In this document: piece by piece, positions 45,903-54,655 of the stretch
Layout: each line of letters begins with the position of its first letter
Position numbering within the stretch: the stretch's first letter is position 1
Source of the DNA: Acidimicrobiaceae bacterium
GTDB taxonomy: Bacteria > Actinomycetota > Acidimicrobiia > Acidimicrobiales > RAAP-2
DNA: 64,000 bases
Direction: 5' to 3'
Assembly: GCA_003162475.1 (NCBI GenBank)
Contig: PMOI01000010.1
Coordinates: 1 to 64,000 of the forward strand
Made by a program: the position numbers and the translations under genes
Notes under the pieces: model-generated
Database searches by the model: none
Told to the model about the DNA's origin: nothing
Seen by the model: only the letters and a program-made list of their open reading frames with translations

Positions 45903-46180
45903 TCAACATAATCGCAGGTCGAGAGTTGCCGCGACTATTTGCCAATGTCCTCCCCATAGTTCCCTCAGGGTGCCCTCCCTGCAGGCCTCAGAAACGAACA
46001 CCGGTTGGCAATACTCATCGGCGTTTCGTGATCACGACTTCGGCCAATTGACGGATGAAAGTCGCGGACGGCACCCTATGAACTGACGGACCGCCGCCCA
46101 CGCGGTCGATCACCTAGGCGATTGAGCGATGCTTGCACTATTACGACTTCCGTACTAACGTGCAACCGGAAGGGGGACCC

Positions 46181-46492
46181 GTGGCCCGAAGCAAGATTGG
46201 ACGAACGCAGGACGCAACGATACTGGTGCTCACAAGCTTGGCGGAGGGTCCGAAGCACGGATACGCGCTCATCAAGGACATCGAAGCGATGAGCGGTGAA
46301 GCGATGGGACCCGGGACTCTCTACGGCGTTCTGGTCCGCTTGGAGCAGGAAGGCCTCGTCGAGGCGCTCGAATCCGAGGACCGCCGCCGCCCATACCGCT
46401 TGACCGGAGCCGGCGCCGTGGCGCTGCGCGAGCGACTCGAGACCATCACCCGTGTTGCCAAAATCGGCCTCAGACGACTCGGGGCGGCGTGA
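46181..46492 (+). CDS. PadR-family transcriptional regulator
   Basis: The 103-residue winged-helix protein has the PadR core LVLTSLAEGPKHGYALIKDI, then GPGTLYGVLVRLEQEGLVEA and RRRPYRLTGAGAVALRERLE. The GTG at 46181 has GAAGGGGG just upstream; an earlier ATG at 46133 lacks a ribosome site. PadR proteins usually repress their own operon and are released by small lipophilic compounds. Its stop overlaps the GTG of the membrane-protein gene (GTGA), the common PadR-membrane protein pairing, so this regulator very likely controls that gene. Confidence 0.9.
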   Translation: MARSKIGRTQDATILVLTSLAEGPKHGYALIKDIEAMSGEAMGPGTLYGVLVRLEQEGLVEALESEDRRRPYRLTGAGAVALRERLETITRVAKIGLRRLGAA

Positions 46493-47586
46493 GAATCGAC
46501 CCGGTCCGTATCGCCCTCGCGATGCACCCTCGGTGGTGGCGACGGCGCTACGGCGACGAGGTCGCGACTATCACCGCCGATTTCCTCGAGGAAGGACGAT
46601 CCCGTTGGCGCGTCGCCAGTGGCCTTGCCATCGATGCCCTGCGCCAGTGGGCCCGCGGACCGGTTCTGGACCTGACGCACTCAACGGCAATCCGTCGACA
46701 GGTCGCCGCCTCCGCAGCGGCCCTCCCCATTGCACTCGTGATTCCTCTAGTGCTCTACACCACGAGTTATCAGAGTTATCGCTCAGCTATGTTGCGTTCG
46801 GTGGGCTCTTTGCTGCCATCGCCCTCATGGCCGAGTCCGCACGCATTTGATTACCGTGCGAACAAGCTCATCACGCACGGCGCTAACACAGCCATGACCC
46901 CCACCGGTCCGATTGTTCACGGGTTGATGTCGTGGTCGACGTACATGTCGGGCATCGGGTACTTTCTCATTACGGTCCTGGCGCTCGTATGCCTCCTGGG
47001 CCTCCTCACCATCTGGTCCTCCATGAGGAGCGCGTTATGGGACCGCAGCCGCCACTCACGAACCCAGCGTTTCCTCGTGTGGTCGCCGGCCGTCGCCTTG
47101 GTGGCCATAGTTGGCCTCTACCTCTGGGCGAACTACCTCAACCAGCAGCCAAAGTTCGGCTTCGTCACGGTGCACGGGCACCTCGTTAACACCACGACAG
47201 TCCTCCATCCGTTGCTCGACAAGGTTGCGAGCGATTCAAATCTGATTTTGGGACTTGGCACCTTGGCTGGATCAATCGTGGCCATGGCCTTTCTGACATC
47301 TCGCGTCGAATTGAGTGCCGGTGAGGCTCGAATTCCACTCGCCGTCAGTCGAATGATCGGTCGTATCGTTCCTCTCATGACCGTGGCGTATTCGCTATGG
47401 GTGTTGGGACTTCGACTTCAAGGAGATCCCACGTCGCGAGGGCAAGTGATTGTGAGTTATGCCCATAGCGGGTGGTGGCCATTGGCGTTGGTGTGCTTGG
47501 TCTATGCGTCAGTGGTATCCGTGCGCGCGGTCGGTGCCGAGTCGCATCGACTGCAACACCAAATGATGTCAATTACACATGGCTAG
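46489..47586 (+). CDS. PadR-linked integral membrane protein
   Basis: The 365-residue protein has a cytoplasmic N-terminus (MHPRWWRRRYGDEVATITAD) and about six membrane helices, with a large extracellular loop near residues 105-150. The RRxRRYGxE start is the common opening of PadR-associated actinobacterial membrane proteins, whose job is unknown. The GTG start overlaps the padR-like stop, and the 3' end overlaps the AT-hook ORF by 8 bases. A role in envelope stress or export is possible. Confidence 0.75.
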   Translation: MRIDPVRIALAMHPRWWRRRYGDEVATITADFLEEGRSRWRVASGLAIDALRQWARGPVLDLTHSTAIRRQVAASAAALPIALVIPLVLYTTSYQSYRSAMLRSVGSLLPSPSWPSPHAFDYRANKLITHGANTAMTPTGPIVHGLMSWSTYMSGIGYFLITVLALVCLLGLLTIWSSMRSALWDRSRHSRTQRFLVWSPAVALVAIVGLYLWANYLNQQPKFGFVTVHGHLVNTTTVLHPLLDKVASDSNLILGLGTLAGSIVAMAFLTSRVELSAGEARIPLAVSRMIGRIVPLMTVAYSLWVLGLRLQGDPTSRGQVIVSYAHSGWWPLALVCLVYASVVSVRAVGAESHRLQHQMMSITHG

Positions 47587-47875
47587 TTCTGCGAAGCCGC
47601 GGGGTGAATCGAGAGACTTCGCGTGGAATGATGGCGACAATCGAGTTGTTTTGAAGAAGCGGGGACGTGGGCGACCTAAGGGTTCGAAGAACAAGATCTC
47701 TACGGCCATTGCGCCGACTTCGCGGCGGTACATGATAGCTAACACCTGCGATGGCGTGACGGTACAAGTCACACACTTACCTTCACTCGTCTGTGAGAAT
47801 GAAGGTAAGTGGTCACCCTACAAATGCGCGGTGGGGTCGGCCAAGTTCCACACCGTGCGTCACGTGGAGAGTTAG
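47579..47875 (+). CDS. small AT-hook protein
   Basis: The 98-residue basic protein contains LKKRGRGRPKGSKNK, a full AT-hook (core GRPKGSK) that binds the minor groove of A+T-rich DNA. Two Cys-containing segments follow (ANTCDGVTVQ, VCENEGKWSPYKC), perhaps a small metal site. It starts inside the end of the membrane-protein gene and stops 2 bases before the next ATG, so it belongs to the PadR operon. No strong ribosome site is seen, which fits translational coupling. AT-hook microproteins in bacteria are mostly uncharacterised. Confidence 0.6.
   Translation: MASSAKPRGESRDFAWNDGDNRVVLKKRGRGRPKGSKNKISTAIAPTSRRYMIANTCDGVTVQVTHLPSLVCENEGKWSPYKCAVGSAKFHTVRHVES
47774..47811 (+). other. 12-bp perfect hairpin inside the AT-hook ORF
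   Basis: CACTTACCTTCA (47774-47785) pairs with TGAAGGTAAGTG (47800-47811) across a 14-base loop. It lies within coding sequence 67 bases before the next start, so it could attenuate or stabilise the operon mRNA, or be an operator. Confidence 0.6.
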
Positions 47876-47877
47876 CG

Positions 47878-48540
47878 ATGAGTGAGACGGCTACGGCAGC
47901 AGAAGCCGGTGATGCCATCGAAGCTCACGACAACGCAGGACCACTATGGCTAAAGAGTAGGGCTCGGCGCATCGCACTTACAGCTCTCGTCGTAGTCGCA
48001 GCCATCCTCGTCTCGGGTGTTGCTTGGGTACACAACTACAACCCCCTAGGGCAGAGTTTTCTTCAGGGTGTGAATGGGGAGTTCAGCTCGCACGTTGCGA
48101 GCGCAAATGGTACTGAGGCTCACTACACATTCTCCGACTTGCCGGGCCAACCTAGCGAGCAGGTCTGGAGCGAACCTTCTGGCAAGTTCTCCGTCGAAGT
48201 CGAGACGGAGATTTCCAATAACGATTCTCACGCTGTGAGCATTGATCAAATAAGCAAGCCGAACTTCGGCTACAAGGTGAGCGACTACCGCGTCTCCTTC
48301 TTCCGCAACACGAACTCAGGCTCCGAAGCGGGGGCCGCCTTCCACCCGTTCACACTGGCGGGACACACCGAACGGATGGTCGTCGCCGACTACTCGCAAT
48401 GGTGCGTCACGAGTGCGACCGCGGGAACAATCAGCCTCGGTATGTCGAGTCTTCCAGTGACGTACTCCTTCTTCGGCTTCGCTCACACGGACTACGTCCC
48501 GGTGATGCCATTCGGATTCCAGACACGTCAAGCCTGCTGA
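47878..48540 (+). CDS. single-pass membrane protein with extracellular domain, Cys-ended paralogue A
   Basis: The 220-residue protein has a short cytoplasmic tail, one membrane helix (RIALTALVVVAAILVSGVAW) and a beta-rich outer domain. It ends SSLPVTYSFFGFAHTDYVPV, MPFGFQTRQAC. The same ending (LP..., F.G..H...VP..PF..., C) is seen in the protein at 60937-61602, so they form a paralogous family not known to me by name. It has one further Cys (YSQWCVTSA), which could pair with the last residue. GGAGAG precedes the ATG. It is the last gene of the PadR operon. Confidence 0.7.
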   Translation: MSETATAAEAGDAIEAHDNAGPLWLKSRARRIALTALVVVAAILVSGVAWVHNYNPLGQSFLQGVNGEFSSHVASANGTEAHYTFSDLPGQPSEQVWSEPSGKFSVEVETEISNNDSHAVSIDQISKPNFGYKVSDYRVSFFRNTNSGSEAGAAFHPFTLAGHTERMVVADYSQWCVTSATAGTISLGMSSLPVTYSFFGFAHTDYVPVMPFGFQTRQAC

Positions 48541-48638
48541 GCCGACAACTCTCAGTCGTAGGTAGACGAGACGCTTCCACCACACTCTGGCGGGATGTCT
48601 GGTAAACATGACCCAACTCAGCAGTAAGAGGAGGAATT

Positions 48639-49109
48639 ATGGAATCAAGACGACGCGCATCTCTCGCCCTCGTCCTGCCAGCAATACTCATTCTGTCCAT
48701 TTTCGTGTCGTCAGTAGGTGCATCGGCGTCCACCAAGAACCTAAAGAAGATGGCCTCGCACGAATATGTGCTCGCGTACCACCACTGGATTGTTGCCAAT
48801 AATGCAACGCTCAATCGGGTGAACAGTTCGAATCATTCAATCAGTATGGCAGGATGGAACGCAGATATTACGGCGTACGAAAAATTTGACACGGCACTTC
48901 TTAAAATCAAGTTTCCCAAATTGGTTCAGCCTGAAGTTCAAATCTTGCTTAACGCGAATGCGCAATTGGAATCGTACGGTAGGCATGCGGCGGTAAACAC
49001 CGACAACACGTCTGTCTACAATTCAATTCTTAGCCAGTTCGAAAGTGAGGATGCCAAATTCACGGCTGCTGATCACGTAATTCGTGAGGATTTAGGAATT
49101 AGTAACTAA
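48639..49109 (+). CDS. small secreted protein, unknown
   Basis: The 156-residue protein starts at an ATG with a strong AGGAGG site 4 bases upstream. A signal peptide is clear (ASLALVLPAILILSIFVSSV, cleavage likely after GASAS). The mature part is helical and polar, with HEYVLAYHHWIVANNATLNR and FESEDAKFTAADHVIREDLG. There are no Cys residues and no recognised domain. It follows the Cys-ended membrane protein by 98 bases and may be its own unit. Confidence 0.7.
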   Translation: MESRRRASLALVLPAILILSIFVSSVGASASTKNLKKMASHEYVLAYHHWIVANNATLNRVNSSNHSISMAGWNADITAYEKFDTALLKIKFPKLVQPEVQILLNANAQLESYGRHAAVNTDNTSVYNSILSQFESEDAKFTAADHVIREDLGISN

Positions 49110-49600
49110 TGAATCGGGACCGCTTTTGATTTAGTGAGGCTAAGCACCCTTACCGTGTAGGCCACTGATCATCGGAAATCGAGTACCGAGTCCGGTGAGC
49201 AGATTTAGAGCAAACGCAGTCAGCCGGTTTTTAGTCGAGTAATTGACGATTGTCCCTGGGCCAACTAGGTGAGTTATCGACTCAGGGGGTTTCGATGGCT
49301 GCTTGACATTAAACGAAAGGGTCGCATACCTAGCCATGTATGAATGCCAGGGCGAACCTTTCCAATTACTTATGATCAAGTAGCCGAGAAGGTAATTGAA
49401 GTTCTCCGACTTGGCAATTTGAGACCCACAAGTTCGCAGCTCCGTCAGTTACAGGAAGTCGAACAAGGAGAATGTGGGGCGCTGAAGAGCGGCGCGTCTC
49501 AAGTACTGCGCGAACGGGAAAACTCTTTTCGATTATTCGGGATGGACCATCAACTTCGACACTTCCGATCGGAGCTACGCAACGGCGAATCAGAACGAGA
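49110..49600. other. intergenic stretch without recognised gene
   Basis: About 490 bases. A plus-strand frame from 49344 (MPGRTFPITYDQVAEKVIEV) is open for 121 codons but overlaps the DUF4411 gene end on the other strand and has no family match. I do not call it. Confidence 0.4.
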
Positions 49601-50089
49601 TCAAATGCTCCATCCGTTTTCCTTTAAGAATTCGAACTCAGTGATGCAGCGAACATCAAATCGTTCGCACATCTGGTGCACCCCGATCTTTCCTTCATTG
49701 GCCCCATAGCCATCGCGGGTTACTACAGCCCACCCGCTCTCCAGCGACATAGCGACCAGAATTGGATCAGCATCGAATTTCCCAATATTGACCTTTACGG
49801 CATTTTCAAAATCAGCAAGGACTACCGCGAGGTTCTGCTGTTGTTGATCGGTCATGTCTTCAAAGATGTCCCTGTTGCGATCACACCAGGCAAGCACCAC
49901 GTCGCCGCCCTTTGCGCGGTCCTTCAGCTCAAGATAGACCTCTTCAGGGGACTTTATTTGCCGGGTCTGAATTAATTTTTCAACGATTGATAATGCACTA
50001 TGACGTAATTCAGGCGGGCTCATTCTTCTACATAATTCAATAATTGTGCACGTGTCGAGGATGTAGCCCGGAAACAGTGACGCGGTCAT
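49601..50089 (-). CDS. DUF4411 PIN-like protein, putative toxin
   Basis: The 162-residue protein begins GYILDTCTIIELCRR and ends with FDADPILVAMSLESGWAVVT then FDVRCITEFEFLKENGW, the DUF4411 pattern: a PIN-fold variant with acidic residues at the start (LDT) and in DADP. PIN nucleases cleave RNA. The ATG overlaps the stop of the ImmA/IrrE gene (ATGA, 50086-50089). The COG2856 (ImmA/IrrE)-DUF4411 pair is a known toxin-antitoxin-like arrangement, with the nuclease second. Confidence 0.85.
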   Translation of the reverse strand: MTASLFPGYILDTCTIIELCRRMSPPELRHSALSIVEKLIQTRQIKSPEEVYLELKDRAKGGDVVLAWCDRNRDIFEDMTDQQQQNLAVVLADFENAVKVNIGKFDADPILVAMSLESGWAVVTRDGYGANEGKIGVHQMCERFDVRCITEFEFLKENGWSI

Positions 50090-51189
50090 ATACGACCTAA
50101 CTGCGTCCCTACTTCTTCGAAAGTCCCTTGATTCAGGTTGAGCATGCGAGAAGCGTTAAGAGCTGAAACGGCATCTCTTGTATACGCGTCGAAGACTTGA
50201 TTCGAAAACCGGAGACCTGAGTCTTTCAAAAGATTAGATTTTCGGGATGAACTACCCCTGCTTTTCTGTGGAGACCGATCTCGAAGTTCACCCATTTTGA
50301 TTGAGGTATCTTCTGGCGATGTGAGTCCAAGTTCTTCAAATCGAATTAACAACGCAGTTTTGCTGCTCTTAATAAGTGCGGATAACTCATCCACGCGATT
50401 GGTCAATTCAGACCCTCTTGAATCTCCCACGAGTCTTCTCACAAGGGGTTCTGGCATCAGAAAATGAGTGGCAAATTTGTCACATTGCCGCTCCTGTTCA
50501 TAATCCCAAAGGTTCTCTTCTGGATTGCACAATCCAGAACTCCCGTTAGCCAGATGGCAAAGTTCATGCAACAGCGAAAAGAGTCGACTGCCCATGTATG
50601 GGTCGTTTGAGCTAATGACAACTAGAGGCGGATCCTCGGCGAGACAATAGGCCTTCGCATCGGACGATGGATATTTGTGGACGAGTACATCAATTCCAAG
50701 ACTGGCGAGTCTTGACACCAACCAATTGAATGTGACGCGAGAATCCTTTAAGCGCAACTGGTTCTCTTCAGAAAACTTGAGCCACTCGCGTGCCCCGATT
50801 GCGTTCTTGGCGTCGTCTGGATCCTGTACCCAATAGATCGGTGTGAGGGATTCGCCTAATTCCTTCGAGAATGTCTGGATTGCTCTAGCCCGACGAATTG
50901 AAAGCAATGTTTCGCGGCTCAGAGGACCTCGGCGTAGTCGAAAGTCTCTTGGGCGCTCAACAGATATCGGTACATTCTGCAGAAAGAATGTTGCGATCGG
51001 TTGCCTGTAAAGTTCAGCAAGTTTTCTAAGCTGAGCCAGCGTAGGCGCCTTGGATCCAAGTTCGAATGCGAGCAAGTCTTCTTCCGAAACGAGGGCCTTT
51101 GACGCAGCTCGATTCACATCTACGTTGAGCGATTCTCGCGCCCATGAAAGAACCCTGGGATTCGTCGCTGTGCAACTCACTGAATTCAT
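50086..51189 (-). CDS. XRE + ImmA/IrrE metallopeptidase, antitoxin-like
   Basis: The 367-residue protein starts with a helix-turn-helix region (VLSWARESLNVDVNRAASKA, then ELGSKAPTLAQLRKLAELYR). The zinc peptidase domain has SLLHELCHLANGSS (HExxH, near residue 205) and the third ligand region YEQERQCDKFATHFLMPEPL. I took the ATG at 51189, after a G-rich ribosome site; 51216 would add 9 residues. Such proteins repress their operon and cleave or neutralise a partner. Here it is coupled to the DUF4411 nuclease. Sequences are richer in A+T than the neighbours, in line with transfer. Confidence 0.88.
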   Translation of the reverse strand: MNSVSCTATNPRVLSWARESLNVDVNRAASKALVSEEDLLAFELGSKAPTLAQLRKLAELYRQPIATFFLQNVPISVERPRDFRLRRGPLSRETLLSIRRARAIQTFSKELGESLTPIYWVQDPDDAKNAIGAREWLKFSEENQLRLKDSRVTFNWLVSRLASLGIDVLVHKYPSSDAKAYCLAEDPPLVVISSNDPYMGSRLFSLLHELCHLANGSSGLCNPEENLWDYEQERQCDKFATHFLMPEPLVRRLVGDSRGSELTNRVDELSALIKSSKTALLIRFEELGLTSPEDTSIKMGELRDRSPQKSRGSSSRKSNLLKDSGLRFSNQVFDAYTRDAVSALNASRMLNLNQGTFEEVGTQLGRI

Positions 51190-51279
51190 CGCAGAGCCCC
51201 CCAATCGTTTCAACAACTTACGTTAAGACTCTTTGAAAAATTGACAATGCAGTTCCCATACGTCAGGCCTCGAGTTTTT

Positions 51280-51747
51280 CTAGAACTCGCAGGCCACCAT
51301 TTGTACACCGGGGTACGGGTCACCGGAAGTCGGACCACTAAGCGCACCCAAATCTGATGGGCTGAGCCATACTCCGAGCGGTTGCGGCGTTCCTTTTGGG
51401 CATCCGTTAAAACTGAATGCGAGATAGAAGCCGCTCGGCAAAATGGCCGACGTGCCTGGGATACCTGGGATACCTTGGACGCCTGGGACACCTTGTAGTC
51501 CTTGGACGCCTTGTTGACCGACTTCATTCCAGACGATCTCTCTTTGTCGAAGTGGACAACTCTCTTGGGATGTCTCGACGTGGGTTAGCAGTCCACCACT
51601 TAGACATGCGTAGTACTTGAGCGCCGTTGAAGTATGGGACCGAGAGAGAGCGGTGGCGACTGCAGCGCCACCAACGAGGCCACCAACGAGGCCGCCAGCG
51701 ATGAGAGCCGCTCCAACACTGAAACGAGCGAACCGATTATTAAACAT
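51280..51747 (-). CDS. secreted protein with short collagen-like repeat
   Basis: The 155-residue protein has a signal or anchor helix (AALIAGGLVGGLVGGAAVAT). A Cys-containing linker (YYACLSGGL, QESCPLRQRE) is followed by the Gly-X-Y run GQQGVQGLQGVPGVQGIPGI, about seven collagen-like triplets. A beta-rich C-terminus ends GVQMVACEF. Four or five Cys suggest disulfides. Short collagen-like stalks can trimerise surface proteins. No relative is recognised beyond the repeat. Confidence 0.75.
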   Translation of the reverse strand: MFNNRFARFSVGAALIAGGLVGGLVGGAAVATALSRSHTSTALKYYACLSGGLLTHVETSQESCPLRQREIVWNEVGQQGVQGLQGVPGVQGIPGIPGTSAILPSGFYLAFSFNGCPKGTPQPLGVWLSPSDLGALSGPTSGDPYPGVQMVACEF

Positions 51748-51821
51748 GACAACCCCCTTGGTCGATTGAAACTGAGTCTGACATACCCGGGCCCGCCAAT
51801 CGATTGAACGACTACGCCAAT

Positions 51822-51862
51822 CGCCAGTGTCTGGTACCAGACCTGATGCGTCGGGTCCCTGG
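51822..51862. repeat. dispersed two-hairpin repeat, copy A
   Basis: Begins GCCAGTGTCTGGTACCAGAC and continues to CGGGTCC. Same family as copies at 52409, 54508, 55303 and 56506. The CCAG/CTGG arms can pair. Confidence 0.65.
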
Positions 51863-51930
51863 AGTAATTCGTTATCCCATTGAATGTGATGCTTCCCAAG
51901 TAGCCTGACGAGAAAACGAGAAAGCTACTA

Positions 51931-52311
51931 ATGCAATCGATTGCCGCTGCATCTTCAGGTCCCGCCGCCGTTCTTCTGCTGATCTATCTCGCAGTGTCCG
52001 TTTTCTACATTGTCGCGGGTTGGAAAGTATTCGCTAAAGCTGGCGAACCAGGCTGGGGGGTCTTCGTCCCCATCTACAACCTCTACTTAATATGCAAGAT
52101 CTCTGGTCGGCCCGAGTGGTGGTTGATTCTGTTCTTCATTCCGTTGGTGAATATCGTCATAGGACTAATAGTCGCCATGGACATTGCGAAGGCCTTCTCG
52201 AAGAGTTCCGGATTTGGAATCGGTCTCTGGCTCCTCAGCTTCATTTTCGTTCCAATTCTTGGATTCGGATCGGCGCGGTACACGCAGCCAAGCGCCTTGC
52301 CTCGATTCTGA
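51931..52311 (+). CDS. DUF5684 membrane protein
   Basis: The 126-residue protein has three to four membrane helices. It contains the family pattern WKVFAKAGEPGWGVFVPIYN, LYLICKISGRPEWWLILFFI and VAMDIAKAFSKSSGFGIGLW, typical of DUF5684 proteins: small integral membrane proteins, common near signal peptidases and in secreted-protein regions, of unknown function. Its ATG at 51931 has no strong ribosome site. It is flanked by dispersed repeats. Confidence 0.85.
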   Translation: MQSIAAASSGPAAVLLLIYLAVSVFYIVAGWKVFAKAGEPGWGVFVPIYNLYLICKISGRPEWWLILFFIPLVNIVIGLIVAMDIAKAFSKSSGFGIGLWLLSFIFVPILGFGSARYTQPSALPRF

Positions 52312-52408
52312 GGATTCATCGCATCCGACTCACTACTGACTTCACTATTCGCTAGTGGAACAGTGTTGATGTCGAGCTTCCGCCGCCAGTCATGACTTGC
52401 GTGACCCG

Positions 52409-52452
52409 AGCCGCCATTAGGTTGCAGATCTGTTGACGTCGGCTCTCCGACA
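52409..52452. repeat. dispersed two-hairpin repeat, copy B
   Basis: GCAGATCTGTTGACGTCGG then CTCTCCGACATC. The GTCGG-CTCT-CCGAC hairpin is perfect here; the first arm is degraded. Confidence 0.6.
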
Positions 52453-52535
52453 TCAACAATTTCCGATCCCATGCAGCCGACTTCGCCGTAGGGGTCGTTC
52501 AAAGCGGGGGCGACCACGACTGTCACTCCGAGTCG

Positions 52536-53072
52536 TCAAAGGTTCATGCCCCGCAGGATGACGTGGGCGCACTCAAGTGCAGACATATCAGAAGTATCAA
52601 CTTCGATGTCGTAGCTCACCCCTTCATGCACGATGCTCGACTGTGTTCTCGCCATCCCCGTGACTCGATTCGTGCGTGATAACTCTCGCGATGACGCGAT
52701 TTCTGGGTCGCAGTGAACGCCCACCCAGAGCACCTTGAGATCGGAAAGCGCCGAACTCAGCCGAGACTGGGATGCTGCGCCGCCCAGGAATACGTCATCA
52801 ATGATGACGCCGGTGCCAGATCGGGCAATCGCTGCCAAGCCTTGATTCCAAGCGTTTTCAACTTGACGGAATAGTGCACCTGTACTGACCATCCCGTCTG
52901 CGCTAAAGGCGATCACCGAACTGGATCCGGCGCCAGCAGGCCCCAAAGCATCTATAAGGTTGTCAACTCCCAGCGTTAACCACGGCTCGGTTAACAACGC
53001 TTGCAATGAGTTGGCAATCGTTGACTTGCCCGCACTTGACCCGCCGTTCAAAACAATCACGTCTGTGTGCAT
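52536..53072 (-). CDS. chloramphenicol phosphotransferase-like kinase
   Basis: The 178-residue P-loop kinase reads VIVLNGGSSAGKSTIANSLQ (Walker A GGSSAGKS), LTLGVDNLIDALGPAG, then VIIDDVFLGG and VSYDIEVDTSDMSALECAHV, the chloramphenicol 3-O-phosphotransferase (CPT) family layout with Asp at the acceptor-binding site. It probably phosphorylates a small hydroxylated compound with ATP. Resistance to chloramphenicol is possible, but cannot be claimed from sequence alone. Single gene on the minus strand. Confidence 0.85.
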   Translation of the reverse strand: MHTDVIVLNGGSSAGKSTIANSLQALLTEPWLTLGVDNLIDALGPAGAGSSSVIAFSADGMVSTGALFRQVENAWNQGLAAIARSGTGVIIDDVFLGGAASQSRLSSALSDLKVLWVGVHCDPEIASSRELSRTNRVTGMARTQSSIVHEGVSYDIEVDTSDMSALECAHVILRGMNL

Positions 53073-53139
53073 CCCACGAACCCTATCTTCGGGCCATTTC
53101 TCCCCCTAACCAAAGTCAAAGGACAACACGGATGAGCCG

Positions 53140-53700
53140 CTAGTTATCAGGTTGCAAGGGCACCTTTGTGATGTCACTGCCCGCGATATTGATGTCGCCA
53201 CCGGTGCACACGAGCACAGTTGGTGAGAGACTGAATGACCTCTTCGTCCACCCGATGTACAACGGAAGAACAACGAGTCTGTTCGCTGCTTTTGCATGGC
53301 ATTCTTTTCCGAATGAACTAACGCGCATCGCCGACGCTTGCGCTCGAGCGGACCGACCGACGCCCAGTACGACGTTGCCCAAGATGTAGTTCGTCGGAGT
53401 GGCTGATCCCTCCAACACGTTGGCACCCGAGAGCGCCTCGAGACCGATGTACGTAATCGGCAAACTGCACCAGCGACCGCCGGTGTTGGTGTAGAGGACC
53501 CACGCTTTGAACGACTCGGGCGCGGTCGGTGCGACCTTTCTCGGTACGAATGTCTCATGGATCTGACTGGCCTTGCACAGTGGTGCAGTCGTCGATGCCG
53601 CAACGGCGGAAGTTGACGCCGGTAACGAAAGGATGACGAAGATGCCGGCAATGGCGAGAGTTGATGCGGCAATGGCACGCACTGGGAGCTGCAACTTCAC
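53140..53700 (-). CDS. secreted DUF4232-like protein
   Basis: The 186-residue protein has a signal peptide (AIAASTLAIAGIFVILSLPA) and a beta-rich domain with APLCKASQIHETFV, SFKAWVLYTNTGGRWCSLPI, TYIGLEALSG and VVLPLYIGWTKRSF. The same blocks (CKxSHI, YTNTG.xC.LPITY, LY.GW) occur in the outer part of the 58941-59768 protein, so the two are paralogous domains. The style matches DUF4232-type actinobacterial secreted domains. Four Cys probably form two disulfides. No function known. Confidence 0.7.
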   Translation of the reverse strand: MKLQLPVRAIAASTLAIAGIFVILSLPASTSAVAASTTAPLCKASQIHETFVPRKVAPTAPESFKAWVLYTNTGGRWCSLPITYIGLEALSGANVLEGSATPTNYILGNVVLGVGRSARAQASAMRVSSFGKECHAKAANRLVVLPLYIGWTKRSFSLSPTVLVCTGGDINIAGSDITKVPLQPDN

Positions 53701-53870
53701 GATGAACTCCTCGAATGGGCTAGTACTACATAATGTCCGCCCGATGGCAATGATTTCATTCGCTTAACAGAAACGTGACATCTGAAAGGGAAAGTCGCGC
53801 TGTCGTTAAGTCGCCGTAGCATCAGCCAAGGCAGCCCGAGGGGACTCAATCGATCCAGGCATGAAGTCCC

Positions 53871-53905
53871 ATCCCATTAGATTGTGTAGGTCGGCTCTCC
53901 GACAC
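53871..53905. repeat. dispersed repeat, copy C (partial)
   Basis: ATTAGATTGTGTAGGTCGG followed by CTCTCCGACACC. Only the second hairpin (GTCGG/CCGAC) is kept. Confidence 0.5.
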
Positions 53906-53972
53906 CACGCACCAGATCCCGTTGTGGATACGCCCGCCGCCCACCTATTGCGGTCCAGTCCTATGGTTTCAA

Positions 53973-54503
53973 ATGATGGCGAATTCACAGAAGCGAAGCC
54001 TTCGCGGCGTGCGTCGTCGTCTAATACTCGTCGCCTCTCTGGTGGTTGTCGCCTTCGGAGTTGCGTTAACGAGTTACGCGACGAGCAACAATCCTCGTCT
54101 GACGATGCCGCCGACGGGATTCGTAACTGTCACCGAATTTGGAGCTTCGACGCCAATGAACGGATCAACTCAGCCAAGTTCAGTTGTCTTGGCCAACTCC
54201 CAGGCCGCAACATTGCGGAATCGTGTCTCGCAGATCTCAATTATGTCGGTGTCAGCAGACTCACTGATGTGCATGGAAAACGAGACCGTGTTCAGGATTG
54301 TCGTGAAATCTAGTCACGGACCTTCTAAGACCGTTTGGATAGCCGAGGCGGAGCTGTGTCCGGCCCCTGGCATTCTCTATGTTCATGGCAACGATGTCGG
54401 CAAACCAAAAAACTCCAGGTACTGCATCCTGAAGAGTCTCTTGCTCTCGTACTTTCCCAAGGGGTCCGTGAACGGCACCAGCAGGATGTTAGGTTTCTGC
54501 TGA
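53973..54503 (+). CDS. membrane-anchored protein of unknown family
   Basis: The 176-residue protein (ATG 53973 or 53976) has a basic start (MMANSQKRSLRGVRRRLI), one membrane helix (LILVASLVVVAFGVALTSYA) and an outer domain containing VSADSLMCMENETVFRIVVK and WIAEAELCPAPGILYVHG. It ends in GFC, so it is another Cys-ended outer protein. No domain is recognised. A dispersed repeat begins 5 bases after its stop. Confidence 0.6.
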   Translation: MMANSQKRSLRGVRRRLILVASLVVVAFGVALTSYATSNNPRLTMPPTGFVTVTEFGASTPMNGSTQPSSVVLANSQAATLRNRVSQISIMSVSADSLMCMENETVFRIVVKSSHGPSKTVWIAEAELCPAPGILYVHGNDVGKPKNSRYCILKSLLLSYFPKGSVNGTSRMLGFC

Positions 54504-54507
54504 GAGT

Positions 54508-54552
54508 CGCCAGTGCCTGGTAGCAGACCTGTTACGTCGGCTCTCCGAGACC
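54508..54552. repeat. dispersed two-hairpin repeat, copy D
   Basis: GCCAGTGCCTGGTAGCAGAC, then CTGTTACGTCGG, then CTCTCCGAGACC. Both hairpins are visible: CCAG-TGC-CTGG and GTCGG-CTCT-CCGAG with one mismatch. It starts right after a stop codon. Confidence 0.7.
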
Positions 54553-54655
54553 AACGATCACCGCCCCATCAGTTCGCTGCAAATCTTGTTCAACGTCAGC
54601 GAACTTGGAGATCGGTATTTTCTACCTGACTTCGGTTTCGTCCGGCGCCGGGTGC

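Noticed and set aside
45246..46180. Distal att copy of the tRNA-Val 3' end to the right of the relaxase
   Set aside because: No repeat of ttcaagtcctgt or its neighbours was found by eye in 45-64 kb; the boundary stays open.
49344..49709. Plus-strand ORF starting MPGRTFPITYDQ
   Set aside because: Overlaps the DUF4411 gene end, has no family match and has a weak start.
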